A stretch of 64,000 nt of DNA from JBJHAX01 sp050480705 (GTDB lineage: Bacteria; Actinomycetota; Nitriliruptoria; Nitriliruptorales; Nitriliruptoraceae). The notes under the pieces were generated by a model. The model was given only the letters and a program-made list of their open reading frames with translations, was not told the origin of the DNA and searched no databases. A program made the position numbers and the translations under genes. The stretch lies in NCBI GenBank assembly GCA_050480705.1, contig JBJHAX010000001.1:62001-126000 (forward strand), read 5' to 3'. Shown one piece after another: positions 51,052 to 59,600 of this stretch (positions are counted from its first letter, which is position 1; the number at the start of each line of letters is the position of its first letter).

Positions 51052-53669
51052 CTGCATCGGATGGTCGCCGAGTGCGGGTCGACGACGTCGCGGATGCCGC
51101 GCACGGTGGCTCGGCCCTCGAGCGGTCGGCGACACTGGCGGTGCCCGACGACACGTCGGCCCCACGCGCGACTGCCGCGAAAGGCGTGGGAGCTGTCGCG
51201 CTGTGGGCTGTGGCCGCACTGGTCGCTGCGGCGGTCGGAGAAGGGCTCGGGGGCGCCCCGACGCCGGTGCTCGGAGGCGCCGCCGCAATCGGTGCGCTCG
51301 GCGCCGTCGCCGCCACAGCGCGTGCACGCGCGATGTCGAGCGTGGCGCGCGGCGTCGTCGGCGTCGTCCTCGTCGTCGCGACGGTCGCCGCCGCCGCAGG
51401 TGCACGCATGCATGTGCATACCGAGGGGTTGCTCGTCGATCTCGCGCGTGACGGCGGCGAGCGCCGCATCGCTGCCGTCGTGGTCCGTGAGCCTCACCAC
51501 ACGGCCGCCGGCTGGCACGTCGTCGTGCGCGTCGAACAGGTCGAGGATCGGGCGACCCGGGAACGTGCCGTGACCGTCGTCGCCGATCCTCCAGTGCTGG
51601 GGGAGAGGTGGGAGGCTCTCGTCACGGCGCGGCCTCTTCCCGAAGGCGGCTACGGGCGGTGGCTCGCACGCCAGCACACCGCGGTGATGCTCGACGTCGT
51701 CGACCGCGAAACGGTGGCAGGCCCGGGACGCCTCGCCCGCGCGAGTGAACACGTGCGTGAACGGGTTCGACAGGCGTCGACGGCGCGCCAGGCCGGGCGT
51801 GTCGGTGGCCTGCTGACGGGGTTCGTCACCGGCGATACCCGGCTGCTGCCAAGCTCCGACGTCGAAGCGATGCGTCGCACGGGCCTGACGCATCTGACCG
51901 CGGTGTCGGGATCGAACGTCGCGATCGTCGCCGCAGGCGTGTACGCGCTGGCGGTCGCCGTGCGTGTCGGCCTCAACGCCAGAATCGCGATGATCGCCAC
52001 GACCATCGTCTGGTTCGCGTTCGTGACACGGATGCAGCCGAGCGTGCTTCGGGCCGGTGTCATGGCGCTGGTCGTGCTGTTCGTGGCGGCGCGCGGCGTT
52101 CGACGAGACTCCCGGCACGCGCTCGCCACAGCCGTCCTGCTGCTCGTTCTCGTCGACCCGCTGCTCGCCGGATCGCTCGGGCTACGCCTGTCCGCACTGG
52201 CGACGCTCGGCATTCTCGTCGCTTCGCCACTGATCCAGCGGCGGTTCGAGCAGTTGCCTCGACGGCTTGCGAAGGTGACGAGCATCACCCTCGCGGCGCA
52301 GGTCGCCGTCCTCCCGCTGCTGCTCGCCTCCTTCGGCGAAGTGGCCGTTTCGTCTGTCCCGGCCAACGTCGTCGCGGTCCCCGCCGCGATGGTCGCCGCA
52401 GTGCTCTCGTTCGTCGGCGCTGTGGTCGCCGTCGTCGAGCCGGGCCTTGCCGGCTGGGTGTTCTGGCTCGCGGGATGGCCGGCACGGGTCGTGCTGGCCA
52501 GCGCGCACGGGTTTGCCGACGTCGGAGGCCTGGCCGCGTTGGACAGGCCCGCGAGCGTCATCGCGGCGTTGCTGGGAGCCGGCTGGTTTCTTGGGCGGCC
52601 GGGTTCGCGCGTCTCGCGGACCCTGGCGGTGGGTGCCGCGATCGCCGTCGTGGCAGCCTGCATTCCGAGTGTGGTCGGTGCCGTCGCGCCCCGTGAGCTC
52701 ACCGTGACCGCGATCGACGTCGGACAGGGTGATGCGTTTCTCCTCGAGTCGCCCCACACGCGCGTCCTCGTCGACGCCGGAGGTGACGACACTGCGGCGC
52801 GATGGCTGCGCCGCAACGGACGTCGGCACCTCGACCTGCTCATCGTCACCCATCCTCACCTCGACCACGTCGGAGGCGTCGCCGATGTCCTGCGCCGGGT
52901 TCGGGTGGATGCGATCTGGTACCGGCCACAGCCGAACTCCCTCGTCGAAGTCGACGACATGCTCGCCGAGGCGGCCGCGCGCGACATTCCCGTGCGTTCA
53001 CCTTCAGCGCACGACGTGGCGGTCGTCGGCGACGTCGCCCTCGAGGTCCTGCACCCGCCGCACGGCCGCCCCTACCGGCACGAACGCAGCGAACTCAACG
53101 ATGCGTCGACGGTGGTGCGTGTCACCGGGCCCGAGGGGCGGCGTGTGCTGTTCACCGGCGACGTGGAACGGGCCGGGCAGCGCGATCTGCTCGCAGCCGT
53201 ACCCGATCGCCTCCGCGCGGAGATGATCACCGTGCCCCACCATGGTGGCGATACGAGCGAGTTCGAATTCCTGGCTGCGACTGCAGCGTCAGAGGCGCTC
53301 ATCGGCACCGGCCTCGACAATCGGCACGGCCACCCCCATCCGAGGGTGCTCGCGATGCTCGACGAGCTCGACATGCGGGTGCATCGAACCGACCTGGACG
53401 GGACGGTAGGTGTGACCGTGCCTCCTCGTCGCACGATGCCGTCCGCACCCGGGCCGGGGGGCGCACAGCCGATCGCCACGTCGCGCCGCGGCGGCACGAA
53501 TCGTCGCGCACCGGTCAGCGGCGCCGCCGCCGCTTGCGTGCGACGTAGCGGCCGAGAAAGCGCTCCTCGGACGCCGTGTCTCCGATCAGGACGAGGTCTG
53601 CGTCCGCTGGAAGTGGCCGGTCCGGTTCGAAGTCGGTGCGGCAGTGGCCCCGGTGGGCGACACCGATGA
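51048..53669 (+). CDS. comEC: ComEC/Rec2 DNA uptake channel protein
   Basis: Polytopic membrane protein that carries single-stranded DNA across the membrane. It has 873 residues: N-terminal OB-like part, the competence domain with many membrane segments (about 45-550, including GLTHLTAVSGSNVAIVA), and a C-terminal metallo-beta-lactamase-like domain (about 555-800) with THPHLDHVGG and a PHHGGDTS motif. The last 51 residues lie in DNA that also encodes the end of the opposite-strand channel gene (overlap 53515-53669) and look non-conserved. GTG start overlaps comEA by 4 bp. Confidence 0.92.
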   Translation: MTASDGRRVRVDDVADAAHGGSALERSATLAVPDDTSAPRATAAKGVGAVALWAVAALVAAAVGEGLGGAPTPVLGGAAAIGALGAVAATARARAMSSVARGVVGVVLVVATVAAAAGARMHVHTEGLLVDLARDGGERRIAAVVVREPHHTAAGWHVVVRVEQVEDRATRERAVTVVADPPVLGERWEALVTARPLPEGGYGRWLARQHTAVMLDVVDRETVAGPGRLARASEHVRERVRQASTARQAGRVGGLLTGFVTGDTRLLPSSDVEAMRRTGLTHLTAVSGSNVAIVAAGVYALAVAVRVGLNARIAMIATTIVWFAFVTRMQPSVLRAGVMALVVLFVAARGVRRDSRHALATAVLLLVLVDPLLAGSLGLRLSALATLGILVASPLIQRRFEQLPRRLAKVTSITLAAQVAVLPLLLASFGEVAVSSVPANVVAVPAAMVAAVLSFVGAVVAVVEPGLAGWVFWLAGWPARVVLASAHGFADVGGLAALDRPASVIAALLGAGWFLGRPGSRVSRTLAVGAAIAVVAACIPSVVGAVAPRELTVTAIDVGQGDAFLLESPHTRVLVDAGGDDTAARWLRRNGRRHLDLLIVTHPHLDHVGGVADVLRRVRVDAIWYRPQPNSLVEVDDMLAEAAARDIPVRSPSAHDVAVVGDVALEVLHPPHGRPYRHERSELNDASTVVRVTGPEGRRVLFTGDVERAGQRDLLAAVPDRLRAEMITVPHHGGDTSEFEFLAATAASEALIGTGLDNRHGHPHPRVLAMLDELDMRVHRTDLDGTVGVTVPPRRTMPSAPGPGGAQPIATSRRGGTNRRAPVSGAAAACVRRSGRESAPRTPCLRSGRGLRPLEVAGPVRSRCGSGPGGRHR

Positions 53670-55242
53670 TCACGCATCCCGCGGTTGCGTCCAGGTCGAG
53701 CGAACGCAGCGTGCGTGTGGTCAATGGCGCCGGGACCGGCACGCGGAAGACGACGAGGCCTTCGGCGAGCAGCACGGTCGGGTGGTCGCGCACCGCGTTC
53801 CACGCAGCCATCGCGCCTGTCGATGCGTAGGAGAGTGCGACGTCGGCGCCTGCCCGGTGCATCGTCGTGAGGTTGCGGTCCTCGTTCACGCGCGTGAGGA
53901 TCTCGGCGTCTTCACGCAGCCGTCTCGCATACAGGGTGAGGAAGACATTCGTATCGTCGTCGTGGGTCGTGATCACGACCGCCGACGCGTGGTCGAGCCC
54001 TGCGGCGCGCAGCACCTCACGATCGGCGGCGTCGCCGACGACGTGTCCGTCGAGGTGGGAGATGCGCTCGGCGAGCCGGTCGACGAGCCGGTAGGGCACG
54101 CCGGCATCGGCAAGCGCGTTCGCGGTTGCCCGTCCGACCCGACCACCACCGAGGATGACCACGTGTTCGTCGGGACCTCGACCTTCCGGCGTGGGTGCTT
54201 GTGGTGACGTGAACTCCTCGTCGTAGCTGTCGAGCTGTTCGCGTCGTCCCGCCATCACCAGGATCGACGATTCCTCGATGCGCGTGTCGGGACCCGCGAT
54301 GTCGAGACGGCCGCGGTCCCACAGCCCGATGACGGTCACACCGAAGCGCGCACGAAGCTCGAGTTCGCGCAGCGTGCGTCCGACGAGCTGGGTGCCCGCC
54401 GCTGACGTCTCCGCAATGACGAGGTCCTCGAACGTCGACACGATCTGGCTCTTGGCCGTCGGGGCGAGAATCCGACCGGCGAACGAGCGCCCGAGCAGCG
54501 CCCCGAGCTGGATGACCTCGTCACAGCCTGCAAGCTCGAGCACGTCGACTGCGTCGGGCGAGTCCGCCGTGGCGATGATCGTGGTCGTCGCGCCGACCTC
54601 GCGGACGGTGAACGCGACGTTGGTGTTCGCCCGGTCGCCACGTGCCGCAACGACCAGACGCGCGTGTTCCACCTGCGCTGCCCGCCAGGTCTGCGGATCG
54701 TCGAGCAGCCCGACCATGACGTCGTAGCCGCGATCGTGCAGGGCGACGGCCTCGTCGAGGTCCTCGACGATCAGCACGCAACGCAGGCCGTAGGTCGCCG
54801 CGCGCCGAACCAGAACCTCCTCCAGAGGGGAGCGTCCCGTCAGCAGCAGGTGCCCGCTGGTCCCTGACGCGAGCCGCCGCGGAGCGCGCGCCTCCTGTGC
54901 GGCGCTGCGGAACGGCAGGTAGACAAGCTGGATGAAGGTGAACGGCAGCAGCACGAGCACCAGGGTGGCACCGACGACGAGTACGGCGACCGAGTACATC
55001 CGTCCGGCGTCGGAGGTGAAGACGATGTCGCCGAACCCGAGGGTCGTCATCGTCACCACCGTCCAGTAGATGGCCGTCCACCACGAATGGTCCTGACCCT
55101 CGTAGGTCATGAGCACCTGGAAACCGACGGTGAAGACGGCCACGGCCGCGGCCAGCACGACCAGCAGCCGCACCAGTGCCCGCATGCTGCCACCCGACGT
55201 CGGTGCGGCCAGCGCCGAGAACAGCATCGTCGCGAACTTCAC
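53515..55242 (-). CDS. Two-TrkA-N-domain potassium channel / ion transport protein
   Basis: A 575-residue protein with two membrane segments (about 22-45 and 82-110) flanking a pore loop with the potassium selectivity filter TLGFGD (67-72). Two RCK/TrkA-N units follow: the first has a degenerate nucleotide loop (TGRSPLEE), the second an intact one (GGGRVGRATA, about 358-367). The C-terminus is Arg-rich. Such channels gate on bound nucleotides or ions. GTG at 55242 is supported by GAGGAGG 5 nt upstream; a longer reading to 55401 lies inside the holA gene. A TAGCGT hexamer at 55268-55273 on the minus strand may be its -10. Confidence 0.92.
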   Translation of the reverse strand: MKFATMLFSALAAPTSGGSMRALVRLLVVLAAAVAVFTVGFQVLMTYEGQDHSWWTAIYWTVVTMTTLGFGDIVFTSDAGRMYSVAVLVVGATLVLVLLPFTFIQLVYLPFRSAAQEARAPRRLASGTSGHLLLTGRSPLEEVLVRRAATYGLRCVLIVEDLDEAVALHDRGYDVMVGLLDDPQTWRAAQVEHARLVVAARGDRANTNVAFTVREVGATTTIIATADSPDAVDVLELAGCDEVIQLGALLGRSFAGRILAPTAKSQIVSTFEDLVIAETSAAGTQLVGRTLRELELRARFGVTVIGLWDRGRLDIAGPDTRIEESSILVMAGRREQLDSYDEEFTSPQAPTPEGRGPDEHVVILGGGRVGRATANALADAGVPYRLVDRLAERISHLDGHVVGDAADREVLRAAGLDHASAVVITTHDDDTNVFLTLYARRLREDAEILTRVNEDRNLTTMHRAGADVALSYASTGAMAAWNAVRDHPTVLLAEGLVVFRVPVPAPLTTRTLRSLDLDATAGCVIIGVAHRGHCRTDFEPDRPLPADADLVLIGDTASEERFLGRYVARKRRRRR

Positions 55243-55311
55243 GTACGCCTCCTCGTCGTGCCCGCCGACGCTACTGCCGTTGTCGCCTCCGGCGACGGTA
55301 GGGTCGTCGCC

Positions 55312-56271
55312 ATGTCCGAGATGCTGCTGGTCACCGGCGACGACGACGTGCTGCTGCAGCGTGAGCTGGAACGGCGGCTCGCGCTGTTGCGCGACGCTCA
55401 CGCCGACCTCGACGTCGATGTCCGCGACGTCGCCGAACTCGAGCGGCTCCCCGAACTGCGTACGTCGTCGCTGTTCGGCTCAACCGTGTGTCTCGTTCTG
55501 CGCGGCGCCGAACAGGTCAGCGGAGAACTCAAGGCCGACCTCGAGGCCTACCTCGACGACCCGGCGCCTGACGTCGCGGTGGTCCTTGTCGCACGAGGCG
55601 TCGGCAAGATCCAGCGGATCGCGAAACTGGTCAAGCAGCACGGCGATCGCGTCGACGTCAAGCGTCCCGCCGACTGGGACGACGCCGCCTGGGTCGCGCT
55701 GGCCACCGACGAGTTCGCGCGTCACGATCGGCGCGCCGACGACGAGGCCATCGCCGCGCTGCGCGCCCACGCCGGCACGGACACCACGGCGATCGTCTCG
55801 CAGGTCGCTACCGTCTGTGCTGCGGCGCCCGCGGGCACGATCACGGTCGAGCACGTCGAACAGGCCGTCGAGGGACGTGGACGCGCATCTGGATTCGCGG
55901 TGGCCGACGCTGTTGTCGAGCGTGATCCGGCGCGCGCGCTCGTGGCGTTACGCGGAGCACTCGAGTCGGGCGAGGCGCCCCTCGCGCTGCTGGGTGCGCT
56001 GACGTTCCGGCTGCGCCAGCTGCTTCGCGTTCGCGGGGGATCGTCCGCAAGGGACGCGGGCATGTCGCCGGGCCAGCACCGGCGGACACAGGCGCTGCTT
56101 CGCGGGTTCGGCGCAGGCGAGCTCGCCTGGTGCCATGATCGGCTCGCCCGGCTCGACCTTGATCTCAAGGGGTCGGATCTGCCCGGTGAGCTGCTGCTGG
56201 AGATCGCCGTCGTCGAGATCGCGACTCCCGGTCGTGCGACGCGCCTCGACGCCGCAAGCGCGACACGGTGA
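55312..56271 (+). CDS. holA: DNA polymerase III delta subunit
   Basis: Clamp-loader delta subunit that opens the beta clamp. It has 319 residues. The N-terminal domain is divergent with LLVTGDDDVLLQRELERR; the C-terminal part has SGFAVADAVVERDPARALVALRGALESGEAPLALLGAL and the RLRQLLRVR helix (quoted in parts). Position after comEC with rpsT and lepA further on is the classical order, here with a channel gene inserted. No ribosome binding site; TAGGGT ends 7 nt before the ATG, so the transcript may be leaderless. A longer reading to 55087 lies in the channel gene. Confidence 0.92.
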   Translation: MSEMLLVTGDDDVLLQRELERRLALLRDAHADLDVDVRDVAELERLPELRTSSLFGSTVCLVLRGAEQVSGELKADLEAYLDDPAPDVAVVLVARGVGKIQRIAKLVKQHGDRVDVKRPADWDDAAWVALATDEFARHDRRADDEAIAALRAHAGTDTTAIVSQVATVCAAAPAGTITVEHVEQAVEGRGRASGFAVADAVVERDPARALVALRGALESGEAPLALLGALTFRLRQLLRVRGGSSARDAGMSPGQHRRTQALLRGFGAGELAWCHDRLARLDLDLKGSDLPGELLLEIAVVEIATPGRATRLDAASATR

Positions 56272-56309
56272 ACGTGTGACGTCGCCTCGGCGCGCGTCGA
56301 ACGGTGACC

Positions 56310-56315
56310 TACCCT
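56310..56315 (+). promoter_or_regulatory. Candidate -10 element before the DUF2007 gene
   Basis: TACCCT lies 33 bp before the ATG of the DUF2007 gene and has the same hexamer and context as the site before the radical SAM gene. No clear -35. Confidence 0.3.
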
Positions 56316-56348
56316 CGCGGGGCCTGTCGAGCGCACGAGGAGCAGGAC

Positions 56349-56576
56349 ATGGCCCGCATCGAGCGGTTCACGAGCCGCGCGGAAGCCGATCTCGCCTGCG
56401 GGCTGCTGATCGCCCACGACATCGACGCCTACGTCCTGGGTGACGACGCCGGCGGGACGCGTCCAGACATCGCGTTCGGGATCGGTGGCACGGCGGTCGT
56501 GGTCCCCGACGAGCGGCTCGAGGACGCACTCGCGCTGCTCGACGCGCCGCCTGCGGCGCCTGCGGGCGAGGTGTAG
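56349..56576 (+). CDS. DUF2007-type small protein
   Basis: A 75-residue protein resembling DUF2007 (putative signal-transducing or prokaryotic nitrogen-regulation-linked domain). It starts with ARIERFTSRAEADLACGLL and continues to a conserved AYVLGDDAGG-type turn and a VVVPDERLEDALALL helix. ATG at 56349 has AGGAG at 56338-56342, 6 nt upstream. It is convergent with the NAD-glutamate dehydrogenase gene. Function unknown. Confidence 0.75.
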   Translation: MARIERFTSRAEADLACGLLIAHDIDAYVLGDDAGGTRPDIAFGIGGTAVVVPDERLEDALALLDAPPAAPAGEV

Positions 56577-56620
56577 GTCGCGCACGGCGCCGAGGCCGGG
56601 ACACCGTCGAGCCGCATCAC

Positions 56621-56640
56621 CCCGATGACGTGACGTCGGG
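56621..56640. terminator. Hairpin in the convergent gap after the glutamate dehydrogenase gene
   Basis: CCCGA (56621-56625) and TCGGG (56636-56640) enclose a near-palindromic GACGTGACGTC core. It lies 3 bp beyond the end of the minus-strand gene. No T-run, so only a candidate terminator. Confidence 0.3.
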
Positions 56641-56642
56641 CC

Positions 56643-59600
56643 TCATCGTGGACCGTGCGCAGACGGCCGGTGGATCGCATCGGTCACGGCACGTGCAGCC
56701 ACCGCGACGCCGTCCAGGGTGAGGCGCTCACCCGGGGTGAGATCGCGCACGATGCGTGCCACCCGGTCGAGTTCGGCCTGTCGTGACGACACGAACTGCT
56801 CGACGGCGTGTGCCGCGTGTGCGAGGTCGTGCGAACGCAGAACGAGCATCGTCGCGTCGCGACGTGCGCGACGCAGTTCGGCGGCCACGCCGTCGCGTTG
56901 GCGACGTGCCCAGACGCCCTCGGGCTTGAGGCGCGCGAGCAGATCCTCGAGCCGGTCGACGGCCAAGCCTTCACCGACCCGAAGGAACACGTCAGCGACC
57001 AGGCTCGGGTCGAGCCTCTCGGCGACGGTCACGTCGGTGACCTCGGGCAGCGAGGTCAGATCGGACGCGATCGCGAGGAACGTCGCGAGCTCGGGCTCGA
57101 CGAGGTCGTCGCGAAGCCAGCGCGCGTACGCGTTGCGTGCATGACGCTGGTCGGCGGTGCCCAGGTCGAGCAGCGAGGCACGCAGCTGCGTCGCGACCCG
57201 CCCGAGATCCAGGGCCAGGCCGGCCGGATCGCTGTGGATGCGCGGGTGTGTGACCAGGCCCGTGGTGACCGCGACCAGAACGCGTTCGACACCGGCGAGC
57301 AGTTCGTCCGGCCCGCTCGTGTCGTGCGAGGTGTCGAGCCCATCGATTCGACGCCACAGCTCGGGGGCGTCGATAGCCCCACGCGCGAGACGGTAGGCGA
57401 CGACGACATCGCCGGGCGTGGCGCCGGTCGCCTCGACCAGTCGCGCCACGAAGGTCACGCCCATCCGGTCGGTGACGTCGTTGGCCAGGGTGGTGGCGAC
57501 GATCTCCCTGCGCAGCCGGTGGTGGGGGAGCAGCGCACCGAAACGCTCGACGACACGCGCCGGGAAGTACTCGGCGATGGCGGTCGACAGCACGTCGGTG
57601 TCGACCTGGGTGTCGGCGAGCAGCGATTCCTTGAGTTCACGCTTGGACCACGCAAGAAGAGTGGCGAGCTCGGGTCGCGTGAGCCCTGCCCCAGCTGCCG
57701 TGCGTTCGTCGAGTTCGGCGCTGCTCGGCAGAACCTCGGCATCTCTGTCGAGGCTGTGGCTCGCAGCCAACCGGTCCATCATCCGGTCGTAGGCGTCGAG
57801 GAGATCCGGGCTGCGGGTGGCCTCGCGTGACAGTGCGGCCGCCTGGCCGTCGACGGCGAGCATGACCCGTGCCACGACGTCGTCGGCGAGTTCAGCGAGC
57901 AGCGGATCGCGGTCTGCGACGTCGAGACGCCCGTCGTTCTGGGCGAGCGTGAGCAACATCTTCGTGTTGACTTCGAGGTCCGAGGTCGCCACGCCTGCCG
58001 CGTTGTCGATCGCATCCTGATTGACATGGCCGCCCCGCCGCGCGTACTCGATGCGCGCCCGCTGTGTTGCGAACAGGTTGGCGCCCTCCCCGATGACGCG
58101 TGCGCGAACGTCGCGCGCGTCGACCCGCAGTTCGTCGTTGGTGCGATCTGCGACGTCCTCGTGACGTTCGCTCGAGGCCTTGAGGTAGGTCCCGATGCCG
58201 CCGGCGAAGAGCAGGTCGGCCGGCGCTCGAAGTATCGCGCGGATCAGGGCCGGGGGTGGCAGTTCCCGGTCGTCGACCCGGAGGAACTCCCGGATCTCGT
58301 TGGACAGCGGCACGCTGCGCGCGTCACGTGAGAAGACGCCGCCTCCGCTGCTGATCGCATCACGGTCGTAGTCCTGCCAGCTGCTGCGTGGCAGCTCGAA
58401 CAGCCGTTTGCGCTCGTCGAAGGAACGCTCGGGGTCGGGGTCGGGGTCGAGGAAGATGTCGCGATGGTCGAAGGCTGCGACGAGTCGGATGGCGCGCGAC
58501 TGCAGCATCCCGTTGCCGAACACGTCACCGGACATGTCGCCCACTCCGACGATCGTGATCGATTCGGACTGCACGTCGATGCCGAGCTCACGGAAGTGGC
58601 GGCGCACGGCGAGCCATGCGCCGCGTGCAGTGACCCCGAGCTCCTTGTGGTCGTAGCCGTTCGATCCGCCGGACGCGAACGCATCGTCGAGCCAGAATCC
58701 GTAGCGGCGGGCGACGTCGTTGGCCACATCAGAGAATGTCGCGGTGCCTCGGTCCGCGGCGACCACCAGATACGGGTCGTCACCGTCGTGTCGCACGACC
58801 CGCGGCGGTGCGACGACCGTGTCGCCCTCGAGGTTGTCGGTGACGTCGAGCAGGCCACGAACGAACGTGACGTACTGTCGGCGCGCTTCATCGCGCGCTG
58901 CGGAGGGGTCGGCGGGTTCAGCGCGTGGAACGAACCCTCCTTTGGCGCCGGCAGGAACGATCAGTGCGTTCTTGAGAACCTGCGCACGCACGAGGTCGCC
59001 GACTTCGGCGCGTACGTCGTCTCGGCGGTCCGACCAGCGCAGCCCACCGCGCGCCACAGGTCCGTGACGCACGTGGATGCCTTCGACGCGCGGCGAGTGG
59101 ACGTAGACCTCGCGGTAGGCGGGGGCAGCGTCGAGCCCTTCCAGCCGCGACGGGTCGAGCTTTATTGCGATGTAGGGCTCCGAGGTCCCATCGGCGAGGG
59201 CGTCGTCGCGGAACGCGTTGGTGCGCACCGTCGCATCGACGACCTCGACGAGCCCGCGCAGGATGCGGTCGTCGTCGAGCCGTTCCAGTGCGTCACACGC
59301 AGCCATGACGGCGTCGCGGGCCTCGGCACGTGTCTGCTCATCGAGGTCGAGATCCGGATCGAACCGTGCGCGGATGTGCGCCACGAGCAACTCGACGACG
59401 TCGGGGTGTTCGACGAGTGTCCGGTTGACGTACTCGGGCGTGAAGTGGGTGCCGAGCTGGCGGCGCAGCCGGGTGAACGCGCGCAGGATCGCGACCTCGC
59501 GCCAGTCGACGCCGGTTCGCAGCACCAGTGCGTTGAGCGAATCGACGATCAGATGCCCACGCCACGCGGCGAGCACCGCGGCTGCGAGCCGCTGGCCGTC

